DNA of 64,000 nt from Rhodopseudomonas palustris (GCF_034479375.1 NZ_CP140155.1:1178001-1242000); one strand, 5' to 3'. Shown: positions 39,103 to 50,936, counted from the stretch's first letter. Program-made: numbers and translations. The notes: generated by a model not told the origin, from the sequence alone.

Positions 39103-40476
39103 TTGGAACCCCGGAGCTTTGACGGGGGCGCCGACCGTCCGCGGTCGGCAGCAGACGGCCAAACCGGGCGTGTGATCGTCGTCGGGCCGTATCTGCGTGT
39201 CCGCAAGACCGATCCGGATGCCGGCGGCATCCTTGCGGTGCGCGACAGCGACGCCCGCCTCGACGAGGCGGCGGGGCTTGCGCGCGCCATCGATCTGGAA
39301 GTCGCCGAGGCGGTGCTGACGCCGATCAGTCAGATCCGCCCGGCGACCTATCTCGGCAAGGGCAAGGTCGAGGAGATCGTCGGCGTGATCGCCGCGCACG
39401 AGGCCGACCTCGTGGTGATGGATTGCGCGCTGTCGCCGATCCAGCAGCGCAATCTGGAGAAGGCCTGGAACGTCAAGGTGCTCGACCGCACCGGGTTGAT
39501 CCTGGAAATCTTCGGCCGCCGCGCCAAGACCAAGGAAGGCTCGCTGCAGGTCGAACTCGCGCATCTCAACTATCAGCGCTCGCGGCTGGTGCGGTCGTGG
39601 ACCCATCTCGAGCGCCAGCGCGGCGGCTTCGGCTTCATGGGCGGCCCAGGCGAAACCCAGATCGAGGCCGACCGCCGCCTGATCGGCGACCGCATCTCCC
39701 GGCTCGAAAACGAGCTGAAGAAGGTGCAGGCGACGCGTCGGCTGCATCGCGCCGGCCGCCAGCGCGTGCCGTATCGCGTCGTGGCACTCGTCGGCTACAC
39801 CAATGCCGGCAAGTCGACGCTGTTCAACCGGCTGACCCGCGCCGACGTGCAGGCCGCCGACATGCTGTTCGCGACGCTGGACCCGACGCTGCGTGCCTTG
39901 ACTTTGCCGCATGGCGGCAAAGCGATGCTGTCCGACACCGTCGGCTTCATTTCCAACCTCCCGACCCAACTCGTCGCGGCGTTTCGGGCGACGCTGGAGG
40001 AGGTGCTGGAAGCCGATCTGATCCTGCACGTCCGCGACATCTCGCATGAAGACGCCGAAGCGCAGGAGCGCGACGTCGGCGCTGTGCTGCGCCAGCTCGG
40101 CGTCGAGGCCGACGGCGGGCGCATTCTCGAAATCTGGAACAAGATCGACCGCTTCGAGCCCGAACAGCGCGAAGAGCTGGAGAACGTCGCGTCGCGGCGT
40201 TCGCCCGATCATCCGTGTTTCCTGGTGTCGGCGGTGAGCGGCGAGGGCGTCGACGAACTGCTGCTGGCGATCGAGCAGCGGCTGGCGGCGTGGCGATCGG
40301 TGCTCGATCTGAGCGTCGACGCGGCCGACGGCGCCGGCGTGAGCTGGCTGCATCGCAACGCCGAGGTGCTGTCCAAGGAGCTGCACGACGGCCGTTACGC
40401 CATGACGGTGCGGGTCGACGAGACCAAGCGCGACGCCGTGATCGAGCGCTTCGGCGCGGTGCTGCGCGAGGACTGA
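39103..40476 (+). CDS. hflX: GTPase HflX
   Basis: A ribosome-associated GTPase that splits or rescues stalled ribosomes. The N-terminal HflX domain has TYLGKGKVEEI and GLILEIFGRRAKTKEG with the ELAHLNYQRSRL helix; GFMGGPGETQIEADRR leads to the G domain: G1 GYTNAGKSTL, G3 DTVGF, G4 NKID, G5 SAVSG. The chosen start is a TTG at 39103 (MEPRSFDGG), 11 bases after hfq; later GTG starts are possible. The hfq-hflX pair is conserved across proteobacteria. Confidence 0.95.
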   Translation: MEPRSFDGGADRPRSAADGQTGRVIVVGPYLRVRKTDPDAGGILAVRDSDARLDEAAGLARAIDLEVAEAVLTPISQIRPATYLGKGKVEEIVGVIAAHEADLVVMDCALSPIQQRNLEKAWNVKVLDRTGLILEIFGRRAKTKEGSLQVELAHLNYQRSRLVRSWTHLERQRGGFGFMGGPGETQIEADRRLIGDRISRLENELKKVQATRRLHRAGRQRVPYRVVALVGYTNAGKSTLFNRLTRADVQAADMLFATLDPTLRALTLPHGGKAMLSDTVGFISNLPTQLVAAFRATLEEVLEADLILHVRDISHEDAEAQERDVGAVLRQLGVEADGGRILEIWNKIDRFEPEQREELENVASRRSPDHPCFLVSAVSGEGVDELLLAIEQRLAAWRSVLDLSVDAADGAGVSWLHRNAEVLSKELHDGRYAMTVRVDETKRDAVIERFGAVLRED

Positions 40477-40624
40477 TTTCGCTGCGGCGCCGGCATTGCG
40501 GGCCGCTTTGCGGCGGCTCGCTGAGGCCTCCCCGAAACATCCGCTAAGTCATTGGAAAATCGGCGGGAAAAAGCAGCGAAAACGGCTGCGCAAGGGTGGC
40601 TTGCGCGACCTCGATGCGCTATAT

Positions 40625-40640
40625 GATTCTGATCAGAATC
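40625..40640. promoter_or_regulatory. Perfect 16-base palindrome upstream of gyrA
   Basis: GATTCTGATCAGAATC is identical to its reverse complement and ends 16 bases before the gyrA start codon. It is placed where an operator or a promoter-overlapping site would act. No named regulator is known to me for it. Confidence 0.5.
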
Positions 40641-40656
40641 TGACCGGAAATCACCC

Positions 40657-43428
<2,772 letters not shown>

Positions 43429-43463
43429 TCGGCCGCCGTAAGGCCAAGCAAAGCACGAATCGA

Positions 43464-43493
43464 AAGGCCCCCGGCGGGCACACCGAGGGCCTT
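43464..43493 (+). terminator. Hairpin after gyrA, probable terminator
   Basis: AAGGCCC (43464-43470) pairs with GGGCCTT (43487-43493), extended inward by CGG/CCG around an 8-base loop. It lies about 35 bases past the gyrA stop. The tail is not T-rich, so confidence is moderate. Confidence 0.5.
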
Positions 43494-43550
43494 CGAAGAG
43501 CGCCCCTGGAGGGATGGCGCTTGGGTGGTTCGTCAGCTAACGCACGAGCC

Positions 43551-43808
43551 TCACGGACGTTCCGCAGTCACAAGACGGGCTTCGCGGACCGGGGCGGTGC
43601 GGGCGGCCGCGTTGCGCAGGCAGGACGGCTCGAAATTCGGCCAGGCCTGTTCCGAACAGCTGGTTCCGAGCGGGCGGATGTCGAGCCGGTCGCCCTTTGC
43701 GAGCGCGACCGGAACGCTGGCTTCCACGCGCGGCGCAAAACCCGGGAGAAGGGTGAGGGCGGCAGCCATGAAGGCTGCGACGGCGACTATGGAAAGAGCC
43801 TTGATCAT
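43551..43808 (-). CDS. Small secreted hypothetical protein (85 aa)
   Basis: The ATG at 43808, preceded by AGGGGACC, opens MIKALSIVAVAAFMAAALTLL, a signal peptide ending near PRVEA. The mature protein has RLDIRPLGTSCSEQAWPNFEPSCLRN, a two-cysteine motif I recall from many small Bradyrhizobium-family exported proteins of unknown function. The frame is open further upstream without support. It is convergent with gyrA. Confidence 0.75.
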   Translation of the reverse strand: MIKALSIVAVAAFMAAALTLLPGFAPRVEASVPVALAKGDRLDIRPLGTSCSEQAWPNFEPSCLRNAAARTAPVREARLVTAERP

Positions 43809-44121
43809 CTTGGTCCCCTGTCGTCGGGCCTTGCGACCCGTTGGTTTTTGTCGCTTCCCAATGCCGGTGGTGTACCCAAGGCCGGTTTCAGAACATCTTC
43901 GTCGCTGCACCAATTGGTTTCGTGGCGACGCAAATTTGTTTCTCCGGTAAAGGCTCCGTGAAACACTGCGCGTAAAACCGTAATGTTTTCAGCGACCCAC
44001 CTGTCGCGGAATAGACGCGCGAGGTGGCCTTCCGGTTCGATCCGCAGAGCGAAATAAAACCCCGGACCGGGCCGGAACCAGATCGGCTTGCGGGCATCGG
44101 GCCGCCGCGCTAGACGGGAGC
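43809..44121. other. Intergenic region upstream of coaD
   Basis: About 310 bases holding the promoters of the minus-strand secreted protein and of coaD. A 10-base palindrome ACCAATTGGT lies at 43909-43918. Nothing else stands out. Confidence 0.4.
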
Positions 44122-44619
44122 ATGTCCCGTATCGCGCTGTATCCCGGCTCCTTCGATCCCGTCACCAACGGCCACCTCGACGTCGTCCGCCATGCGGTCG
44201 CGCTGTGTGACAAGCTCGTGGTGGCGATCGGCATCCACCCCGGCAAGAAGCCGCTTTTCACCACCGAGGAGCGGCTGGTGATGGTGCGGACGGTGTTCGA
44301 GCCTGTCGCCGCGGCCGCTGGTTGTGCGTTCGATTGCACCACCTACGACAATCTCACGGTGACCTCGGCGCAGCAGGTCGGCGCGACGCTGATGATCCGC
44401 GGCCTGCGCGACGGTACCGATCTCGACTACGAAATGCAGATCGCCGGCATGAACGAGACCATGGCGCCGGCGATCCACACGGTGTTTTTGCCGGCCTCGG
44501 TCGGCGTGCGCCCGATCACCGCCACACTGGTGCGGCAGATCGCTGCCATGGGCGGCGATGTCTCCGCCTTCGTGCCGCCGGATGTCGCGGCCAGTCTGAA
44601 ATCGAAATTCGCCGGCTAG
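44122..44619 (+). CDS. coaD: Phosphopantetheine adenylyltransferase
   Basis: The fourth step of coenzyme A synthesis: ATP plus 4'-phosphopantetheine gives dephospho-CoA. The 165-residue protein has the nucleotidyltransferase start [19 protein letters not shown] with the TxGH motif (TNGH) and [20 protein letters not shown], which matches the family precisely. ATG 44122. Confidence 0.97.
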   Translation: MSRIALYPGSFDPVTNGHLDVVRHAVALCDKLVVAIGIHPGKKPLFTTEERLVMVRTVFEPVAAAAGCAFDCTTYDNLTVTSAQQVGATLMIRGLRDGTDLDYEMQIAGMNETMAPAIHTVFLPASVGVRPITATLVRQIAAMGGDVSAFVPPDVAASLKSKFAG

Positions 44620-44644
44620 CCGGCTTTTGCAATCCGGAGTTTCC

Positions 44645-45208
44645 ATGATCCGTTTGATGGGTATCATCGCCGCGCTGGTGTTCGCGCTGCCGGCGCTGGC
44701 GCAACCGCTTCCCGCCAGCCTCGACAAGCAGAACGCCATCGTCATCGACAGCACCAAGGGCCGCATCGTGATCCAGCTCCGGCCGGACATCGCGCCGCAG
44801 CACGCAGAGCGCATCAAGCAGCTCGCCCGCGACGGCTTCTACAACAACGTGCCGTTCCATCGCGTGATGGCGGGCTTCATGGCGCAGACCGGCGACGGCG
44901 AGAAATTCAACGGCACCGGCGGTTCGAAATATCCGAACCTGAAGCAGGAGTTCTCCAAGGTGCCGTTCAAGCGCGGCATCGTCGGCATGGCCCGGCGCGG
45001 CGACAGCGTCGACAGCGCGAACGCGCAGTTCTTCATCATGTTCGACGACGGGCCGAGCCTGAACGGGCAGTACACCGTGATCGGCGAGGTGGTGTCCGGC
45101 ATGGATGTCGTGGACAAGCTGAAGAAGGCCTCGGCCGGTTCGCCCGGCGGTTCGGTGACCGACCCCGACAAGATGGTCAAGGTCCAGGTCGCCGCCGACG
45201 TCAAGTAA
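44645..45208 (+). CDS. ppiA: Peptidyl-prolyl cis-trans isomerase, secreted cyclophilin
   Basis: A 187-residue cyclophilin with a signal peptide (MIRLMGIIAALVFALPALAQ), so periplasmic. The active region FHRVMAGFMAQTGDG and NAQFFIMFDD-(x)-LNGQYTVIGEVVSGMDVVD are intact. The ATG at 45645-like site in the text is at 44645, after CCGGAG; a codon 18 bases earlier is in frame but has no support. It lies 10 bases before the TonB-like gene and one gene before its cytoplasmic paralogue ppiB. Confidence 0.95.
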   Translation: MIRLMGIIAALVFALPALAQPLPASLDKQNAIVIDSTKGRIVIQLRPDIAPQHAERIKQLARDGFYNNVPFHRVMAGFMAQTGDGEKFNGTGGSKYPNLKQEFSKVPFKRGIVGMARRGDSVDSANAQFFIMFDDGPSLNGQYTVIGEVVSGMDVVDKLKKASAGSPGGSVTDPDKMVKVQVAADVK

Positions 45209-45217
45209 GCGGCCGAC

Positions 45218-45661
45218 ATGCCGCCGCGCCGACAGTTCGTTGTCGCGGCGGTGCTGATCGCCTCTGCGATCGGCGCATCGAACCGCGCTGCGCTCGGGCA
45301 GGAAGCGCGGATCGACAATCTCGACGGGCTGTTTGCGGCGCTGAAACAATGCTGGCGTCCGCCGCAGCTCACGCCCGGCGATCCGGGCAAGCAGATCACG
45401 GTGCTGGTGAGCTTCAAGCGCAGTGGCGAGATCCTCGGCAAGCCGCGGATCACCTTCGAAAGTGCGACTACGCCGGGATCCGACAGTCTCGCCTATCGGA
45501 TCGCGGTGATGGAGACATTGCAGCGGTGCACGCCCTTGCCGTTCACGCAAGGCATGGGCAACGCCGTCGCCGGACGTCCCTTCACGCTGCGGTTCGACGA
45601 TCGCAGATCAATCCCCCAACCGAACGAGAAGAGAGCATGGCTGACAACGACAACATCCTGA
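45218..45661 (+). CDS. Exported hypothetical protein with TonB-C-like features (147 aa)
   Basis: The protein starts MPPRRQFVVAAVLIASAIGA with a signal peptide and continues CWRPPQL, ITVLVSFKRSGEILGKPRITFES, then LQRCTPLPFTQGMGNAVAGRPFTLRF. This cysteine-proline pattern and the KRSGEILG strand recall the C-terminal domain of TonB/TolA-type periplasmic proteins common in the Bradyrhizobium family. It sits between two cyclophilin genes and overlaps the start of ppiB by 25 bases. Function unknown; a periplasmic envelope role is inference. Confidence 0.75.
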   Translation: MPPRRQFVVAAVLIASAIGASNRAALGQEARIDNLDGLFAALKQCWRPPQLTPGDPGKQITVLVSFKRSGEILGKPRITFESATTPGSDSLAYRIAVMETLQRCTPLPFTQGMGNAVAGRPFTLRFDDRRSIPQPNEKRAWLTTTTS

Positions 45662-46104
45662 TCCTCGAAACCACGCAGGGCGAGGTCAAAATCGAGATGC
45701 GTCCCGATCTGGCGCCGAACCACGTCGCCCGCATCAAGGAACTGGTGCGCGAGGGCTTCTACGACGGCATCGTGTTTCATCGCGTGATCGAGGGCTTCAT
45801 GGCGCAGACCGGCTGCCCGCAGGGCACCGGCACCGGCGGCTCCGGCAAGAAGCTGAAGGCGGAGTTCAACAAGGAGCCGCACGTCCGCGGCACGACCTCG
45901 ATGGCGCGCGCCGCCAACCCGGATTCCGGCGACAGCCAGTTCTTCATCTGCTTCGACGACGCCTCGTTCCTCAACAACCAGTACACGGTGTGGGGCAAGG
46001 TGATCGAGGGCATGGAGAACGTCGACAAGATCAAGCGCGGCGAGCCGGTGCAGAGCCCCGACAAGATCGTCAAGGCGACGATGGCCGCCGACGCGGCGGC
46101 TTGA
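45637..46104 (+). CDS. ppiB: Peptidyl-prolyl cis-trans isomerase, cytoplasmic cyclophilin
   Basis: A 155-residue cyclophilin without a signal peptide. The ATG at 45637 follows GAGAAGAGA and gives MADNDNILILETTQG; the longer frame upstream is the antisense-free shadow of the preceding gene. FHRVIEGFMAQTGCP, SQFFICFDDASFLNNQYTVWGKV are the active-site strands. The two cyclophilins in one operon differ mainly by the signal, serving periplasm and cytoplasm. Confidence 0.95.
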   Translation: MADNDNILILETTQGEVKIEMRPDLAPNHVARIKELVREGFYDGIVFHRVIEGFMAQTGCPQGTGTGGSGKKLKAEFNKEPHVRGTTSMARAANPDSGDSQFFICFDDASFLNNQYTVWGKVIEGMENVDKIKRGEPVQSPDKIVKATMAADAAA

Positions 46105-46149
46105 ACTGCTGAGGTCGGCTCCTGACGCCGACGGCGCCACATAGAAGGT

Positions 46150-46222
46150 GTCATGCCCGGGCTTGACCCGGGCATCCATCTTTCGAAGAGGATGGATCGC
46201 CGGATCAAGTCCGGCGATGACG
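46150..46222. repeat. Dispersed palindromic repeat, family B (copy 2), next to queA start
   Basis: GTCATGCCCGGGCTTGAC on the left and CCGGATCAAGTCCGGCGATGAC on the right form a two-lobed imperfect palindrome, related to 28117-28206. Its right end is only 8 bases before the queA ATG, so it makes up the queA leader. Confidence 0.8.
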
Positions 46223-46230
46223 GATACCGG

Positions 46231-47307
46231 ATGCGCACCGATCTGTTCGACTTCGACCTGCCTGCCGAGAACATCGCGCTGCGGCCGGTGAGCCCGCGCG
46301 ATGCCGCGCGGATGCTGGTGGTGCGCCCCGGCGCGGCGCCGGAGGATCGCATCGTGCGCGACCTGCCGGCGCTGCTGCAGCCGGGTGACCAACTCGTCGT
46401 CAACGATACGCGGGTGATCGCGGCGCAGCTCAGCGGCCGTCGGATCGGCCGCACGACCGAGCCGAGGATCGAGGCGACGCTGATCAAGCGGCTCGACGGC
46501 TCGCGCTGGCAGGCGCTGGTCAAGCCGGCGAAGAAGCTCGCCGAAGGCGACGTCGTCCGCTTCGGCCATGACGGCCGGGTCTGTCTTCTCGGCCATCTCG
46601 ACGCCACGGTGGAAGCCAAAGGCGACGCCGGCGAAGTGACGCTGGCTTTCGTCTTTCACGGGCCTGCGCTCGATCAGGCGATCGCCGAACTCGGCGCGAC
46701 GCCGCTGCCGCCCTATATCGCCTCCAAGCGCGCGCCCGACGATCAGGACGCCGCCGACTACCAGACCATGTTCGCGGCCAACGAGGGCGCCGTCGCTGCG
46801 CCGACCGCGGGACTGCACTTCACGCCGGAACTCGACGCGGCATTGGCCGCGCGCGGCGTGACGCTGCACCGGGTGACGCTGCATGTCGGGGCAGGGACCT
46901 TCCTGCCGGTGAAGACCGACGACACCGCCGAGCATCGCATGCACGCCGAATGGGGCACGATCAGCCGCGACACCGCCGAGGCGCTGAACGCCGCGCGCGC
47001 GCAAGGCGGGCGGATCGTCGCGGTCGGCACCACCTCGCTGCGGCTGCTGGAAAGCGCGGCGCGCGACGACGGCACGATCGCGCCATTCGCCGACGAAACC
47101 GCGATCTTCATCACGCCGGGCTACAAATTTCGCGCGGTCGACGTGCTGATGACCAATTTCCATCTGCCGCGCTCGACGCTGTTCATGCTGGTGTCGGCAT
47201 TCTGCGGGCTGGAGACGATGCAGGCGGCCTACCGCCACGCCATCGAATCCGGCTATCGGTTCTATTCCTATGGCGACGCCAGCCTGCTGTTCCGGGAGCC
47301 CGCATGA
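46231..47307 (+). CDS. queA: S-adenosylmethionine:tRNA ribosyltransferase-isomerase QueA
   Basis: Adds the epoxycyclopentanediol moiety to preQ1-modified tRNA in queuosine synthesis. The 358-residue protein starts [19 protein letters not shown] at the ATG 46231; the frame is open upstream through a palindromic repeat, which is not coding. [32 protein letters not shown] and the C-terminal [17 protein letters not shown] are family hallmarks. It overlaps tgt by ATGA. Confidence 0.96.
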   Translation: MRTDLFDFDLPAENIALRPVSPRDAARMLVVRPGAAPEDRIVRDLPALLQPGDQLVVNDTRVIAAQLSGRRIGRTTEPRIEATLIKRLDGSRWQALVKPAKKLAEGDVVRFGHDGRVCLLGHLDATVEAKGDAGEVTLAFVFHGPALDQAIAELGATPLPPYIASKRAPDDQDAADYQTMFAANEGAVAAPTAGLHFTPELDAALAARGVTLHRVTLHVGAGTFLPVKTDDTAEHRMHAEWGTISRDTAEALNAARAQGGRIVAVGTTSLRLLESAARDDGTIAPFADETAIFITPGYKFRAVDVLMTNFHLPRSTLFMLVSAFCGLETMQAAYRHAIESGYRFYSYGDASLLFREPA

Positions 47308-48437
47308 GCGTGCCGAACCATTTCGACCTGCTCGGGACCGACGGCGCGGCCCGCACCGGGCGGCTGACCACGCCGCACGGCGTGGTGCGCACGCCGGCCT
47401 TCATGCCGGTCGGCACCGCGGGCGCGATGAAGGGGCTGCACTGGCGCGAGGTGCGCGACGCCGGCGCCGACATCGTGCTCGGCAACACCTATCATCTGAT
47501 GCTGCGCCCGGGCGCGGAGCGGATCGCCGCGCTCGGCGGGTTGCAGCGCTTCACCACCTGGAACGGCCCGATGCTGACCGACAGCGGCGGCTTCCAGGTG
47601 ATGTCGCTGGCGCAGCTTCGCAAAGTCTCCGAGCAGGCGGTGAATTTCCGCTCGCATATCGACGGCGCCGCGATCGAGCTGTCGCCGGAACGCGCCATCG
47701 AGGTGCAACTGCTGCTCGGCAGCGACATCGCGATGCAGCTCGACGAATGCGTGCGGCTGCCGGCGGAGCGGGCCGACATCGAGCGCGCGATGCTGCTGTC
47801 GCTGCGCTGGGCCGAGCGCTGCAAGCGCGCGTTCGAACGGGCACCCGAAGGCCACATGCTGTTCGGCATCGTCCAGGGCGGCGACGTGCCCGAACTGCGC
47901 CATGCCAGCGCGCGCGGGCTGATCGAACTCGGCTTTCACGGCTATGCGATCGGCGGCCTCGCGGTCGGCGAGCCGCAGGAGGTGATGCTGGCGATGATCG
48001 AGGAGGCGGCGCCGATCCTGCCGGCCGACCGTCCGCGCTATCTGATGGGCGTCGGCACACCCGAAGACATGCTCGAAGCGGTAGCGCGCGGCATCGACAT
48101 GTTCGATTGCGTGATGCCGACCCGGAACGGACGCCACGGCGTCGCGTTCACCCGGTTCGGACCGGTCAATCTGCGCAATGCCCGCCACGCCGACGATCCG
48201 CGCCCGCTGGACGAGGCGAGCAACTGGCCCTCGACCCGCAACTGCTCGCGGGCCTATCTGCATCATCTGGTCAAGTCAGGCGAAACGCTCGGCGCGATGC
48301 TGCTGTCTGAGATCAACATCGCGTACTATCAGCGGCTGATGCGCGACATGCGCGAGGCGATCGCGTGCGGTACGTTCGAGACGTTCCGGATGCAGACCCG
48401 AGCCGACTGGGCGCAGGGTGATATCGCCCCACGATGA
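47304..48437 (+). CDS. tgt: Queuine/preQ1 tRNA-guanine transglycosylase
   Basis: Exchanges guanine 34 for preQ1 in tRNAs for Asp, Asn, His and Tyr. The 377-residue protein has Asp93 ([13 protein letters not shown]) and the nucleophile Asp267 ([16 protein letters not shown]), with FGIVQGG. The usual zinc site CxCxxC is not there: residues 306-314 read SNWPSTRNC where E. coli has three cysteine ligands, while the later histidine (YLHHL) is kept. The start overlaps the queA stop. The genes act in order on the same tRNA. Confidence 0.95.
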   Translation: MSVPNHFDLLGTDGAARTGRLTTPHGVVRTPAFMPVGTAGAMKGLHWREVRDAGADIVLGNTYHLMLRPGAERIAALGGLQRFTTWNGPMLTDSGGFQVMSLAQLRKVSEQAVNFRSHIDGAAIELSPERAIEVQLLLGSDIAMQLDECVRLPAERADIERAMLLSLRWAERCKRAFERAPEGHMLFGIVQGGDVPELRHASARGLIELGFHGYAIGGLAVGEPQEVMLAMIEEAAPILPADRPRYLMGVGTPEDMLEAVARGIDMFDCVMPTRNGRHGVAFTRFGPVNLRNARHADDPRPLDEASNWPSTRNCSRAYLHHLVKSGETLGAMLLSEINIAYYQRLMRDMREAIACGTFETFRMQTRADWAQGDIAPR

Positions 48438-48454
48438 CGAGCGCGCGGCTGCGA

Positions 48455-48670
48455 TCAGTTACAGGCGAAGCGCTTCAGCGAGTGCTTGGTTACGAAGCCG
48501 TAGCCGCAGGTGTCGCAGGTCCAGAGATAGCTGACGATGCTCTCTTTGACGAACGCGGAGGCTTCGGCTGCGACCATCGAATCCGCGCAGACCGGGCAGA
48601 TCGGCAGATCGCATCCACGCGGTGCAGATCGAGGGGCTTTGGTCGACAGGACTTCAGCAATCGCTGGCAT
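48455..48670 (-). CDS. Small zinc-ribbon protein (71 aa)
   Basis: On the minus strand an ideal ribosome site, GAGGAGGTCACG, precedes the ATG at 48670. The 71-residue product begins MPAIAEVLSTKAP and contains CPVC (about residues 25-28) and CDTC (about 53-56), two CxxC knuckles that should bind zinc, followed by GYGFVTKHSLKRFACN. It lies convergent with tgt. The family is not known to me; DNA, RNA or protein binding is possible. Confidence 0.75.
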   Translation of the reverse strand: MPAIAEVLSTKAPRSAPRGCDLPICPVCADSMVAAEASAFVKESIVSYLWTCDTCGYGFVTKHSLKRFACN

Positions 48671-49042
48671 CGTGACCTCCTCAGCATCCAGTGGTTGGGA
48701 CATCGAGTGTACGCCCGTCCATTCACGCGCACCCGGCGAGCGAACCATCCGAGTTGCACGAACTATACACCAGGAACTCTGACGATGTCGCAACACAAAT
48801 GCGGTGGTTTGAAGAAATCGATTCTGCAATGCAGCGCAGGCGGCGTATTGTCGGTTATCGCTCTGCGACAGGCCTCAACTTCATCTACGCCGCTTCACCG
48901 CGCATTGCCGAGTGCAATGCATCGTGAACGGTTCGTTACCACGCCGGTGCGACTCGCGGCAGTATGTGCCGTTGCGCTCGTTCCGTGATCGATCCGCCAG
49001 CCGTCGATACAACTCACTCAAGTCACTCATCGAGAGGACGTC
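48671..49042. other. Intergenic region, no supported gene
   Basis: About 370 bases between the divergent zinc-ribbon and BrnA-like genes. A 42-codon plus-strand frame from the ATG near 48808 (MRWFEEIDSAMQRRRRIVGY) has some protein character but no ribosome site. Composition is somewhat lower in GC than the flanks. Confidence 0.4.
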
Positions 49043-49285
49043 ATGTCTCAGCCGCCACGCCGCCCGCGCACATTGAACGATGCCCGCACCGAAGCCGAAG
49101 CCGCCTTCAAGAAGGCGACGACCAAGCCGGTCGAAGCGCCGGTGGTTCAGAAGCGGGCGCTGCCCGGCATCAAGGAAATGGTCTCGCTGCGGATCGATCA
49201 GGACGTGCTGGAGCATTTCCAGGGCGACGGGCCCGGCTGGCAGGATCGGATCAACGCGGCGCTGCGCAAGGCCGCAGGGCTCTGA
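49043..49285 (+). CDS. BrnA-type antitoxin family protein, unpaired (80 aa)
   Basis: The ATG at 49043 follows GAGAGGACGTC. After a basic N-terminal half, the C-terminal half VSLRIDQDVLEHFQGDGPGWQDRINAALRK matches the ribbon-helix-helix-like domain of BrnA antitoxins, which repress their own operon and neutralise a BrnT ribonuclease toxin. A brnT gene normally lies just upstream, but none is seen here. It may be a solo repressor or a remnant. Confidence 0.75.
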   Translation: MSQPPRRPRTLNDARTEAEAAFKKATTKPVEAPVVQKRALPGIKEMVSLRIDQDVLEHFQGDGPGWQDRINAALRKAAGL

Positions 49286-49397
49286 CGCCGCGGTCCACGG
49301 CAGCGTTTTGGCGAAGTGGACACCGGTTCGCGTGAAGAAAACGCGTGAAGGAAATAATCCGGAGCTTCGGTTCGGATTCGATCAGAACCGGAGAATT

Positions 49398-50279
49398 CTA
49401 GACCTCGGAACGCGCGGGTGCGGCCGTCCGCACGGCGCGCAGGTTGAGCAGATTGCCGGAGAGGATCAGGATGGCGCCGAACACGGTGTAGGCGTCGAGC
49501 CGTTCGCCGTAGAGCAGCCAGCCCGCGGTCGCGCTCAGCGGCACCCGCAGGAAGTCCATCGGCACCACCACGGTGGCGTCGGCATAGGACAGCGCCCGCG
49601 CCATGCAGTAGTGCGAGAACGTGCCGGAGAACGCGATCACCACGATCCAGATCCACGCGTAGTTCGACGGCCACTGCCAGACATACAGCGCCGGAATAAA
49701 ACCGAGCGCGGACTGAATGATCAGCATCCAGAAGATGATCGTCAGGGTGCTGTCGGTCCGCGTCAGCGACTTGACCAGCGTGATCGTGACGGCGAAACCG
49801 AGCGCCGCGCCGAGCGCGATCAACTGGCCGGGCTCGATTGCGCCCGCGGTGGGGCGGACGATCACGAAGACGCCGACAAGCCCGAGCGCGACAGCCGCGA
49901 TCTTCCAGACGTTCAGGCGCTCGCCCAGGAAGGTCGCCGCCAGGATCGCGATCCAGATCGGCATGGTGAACTCGATCGCAACCACCTGGCCGATCGGGAT
50001 CAGCGTCAGCGCGAGGAACCAGCCGAGCTGCGCGACGTAGTGCACCAGATTGCGGGCGAGGTGCGACAGCGGTCGCGCCGTCGACATTGTGGCGAAGCCG
50101 CCGGCGGCGCGTATCAGCGGATAGAGCATCGCGAAGCCGATGACGGAGCGCAGTTCCATCACCTGGAAGACGTTCAGCTCGCGCAGCGTCTCACGGCCGG
50201 CGACCGCGATGATCACCATCAGGCTGAGCCAGCCGGACATCCACAGCGCGGCCATCCTCTTCGAAGGTTGTCGGGTCAT
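49398..50279 (-). CDS. DMT-superfamily (EamA) exporter
   Basis: The 293-residue protein has ten hydrophobic segments in two EamA repeats, with the family signatures RSVIGFAMLYPLIRAAGG, FTMPIWIAILAATFLGERLNVWKIAAVALGLVGVFVIV in the first half and MDFLRVPLSATAGWLLYGERLDAYTVFGAILILSGN in the second. Inner-membrane metabolite exporter is the expected role; the substrate is unknown. ATG 50279 on the minus strand. Confidence 0.92.
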   Translation of the reverse strand: MTRQPSKRMAALWMSGWLSLMVIIAVAGRETLRELNVFQVMELRSVIGFAMLYPLIRAAGGFATMSTARPLSHLARNLVHYVAQLGWFLALTLIPIGQVVAIEFTMPIWIAILAATFLGERLNVWKIAAVALGLVGVFVIVRPTAGAIEPGQLIALGAALGFAVTITLVKSLTRTDSTLTIIFWMLIIQSALGFIPALYVWQWPSNYAWIWIVVIAFSGTFSHYCMARALSYADATVVVPMDFLRVPLSATAGWLLYGERLDAYTVFGAILILSGNLLNLRAVRTAAPARSEV

Positions 50280-50456
50280 CGGCGGATTGTTCTGCTGTTC
50301 TGATCGCCAAGCGTTTCCACCTGCTCTATCGGCGACCGTGCCGGGATTGGCAACCCGCGCGAACGTAGATCGGCGTGGTTGATTTTCGGCGGCTCCTGTG
50401 CCCGACTAGGCGGAAGAGCCGCGCAAGCCGGCTCGCAGACAAAGGGAGGATGAGTG

Positions 50457-50858
50457 ATGCGGACCTTGCAGCCGGCCGACTGGACGAAGCCCCGCGGATT
50501 CTCGCACGGCGTTGCCTTCATCGGGCCGGGCCAATGGCTCGTGCTGGCCGGCCAGACCGGCACCAACGACAAGGGCGAGTACGAATCGGACGATCTCGCC
50601 GACCAGGTCGGCGCGGCCTTGAAGCGGATCGTCACGCTGCTGGCCGAGGCCGCCGCAGGACCGGAGCACATCGTCCGGCTGACCTGGTATCTCACCAGCC
50701 GCGAGGACTACGCCGCCGCCGGTCCCGGCATCGCCGCGGCTTGGCGCGACACGCTCGGCCGGCATTTTCCGCCCTCGACCTTGCTCTACATTTCCGGACT
50801 GGTCGATCCGCGCGCCAAGGTCGAAATCGAGGTCACCGCCTTCGTGCCCGCGAGATAG
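50457..50858 (+). CDS. RidA family protein (Rid/YjgF/YER057c)
   Basis: A 133-residue Rid-fold protein. GGGAGGA precedes the ATG at 50457 (MRTLQPADW); a GTG 3 bases earlier is in frame. GVAFIGPGQWLVLAGQTGTNDKGEY, LKRIVTLLAEAAAGPEHIVRLTWYLTS and VEIEVTAFVPAR fit the family, but the arginine of the RidA archetype motif is not in its usual form, so the enamine deaminase function is uncertain; it may be a RidA subfamily with another role. Confidence 0.85.
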   Translation: MRTLQPADWTKPRGFSHGVAFIGPGQWLVLAGQTGTNDKGEYESDDLADQVGAALKRIVTLLAEAAAGPEHIVRLTWYLTSREDYAAAGPGIAAAWRDTLGRHFPPSTLLYISGLVDPRAKVEIEVTAFVPAR

Positions 50859-50936
50859 CGCGGCAGGCCGCGAACCGCCCTTGCAAGGAACCCGGCTTTC
50901 GGTCAACAAGCCGCCAGCTTGCAAGGAGTTCGATCG

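Noticed and set aside
48691..48927. Plus-strand frame reading MRWFEEIDSAMQRRRRIVGY
   Set aside because: Some protein character but no ribosome site, uncertain start and no family recognised; left as intergenic.
49080..50303. Plus-strand open frame of 407 codons over the EamA exporter
   Set aside because: Shadow frame; the minus strand encodes a clear ten-helix exporter in the same bases.
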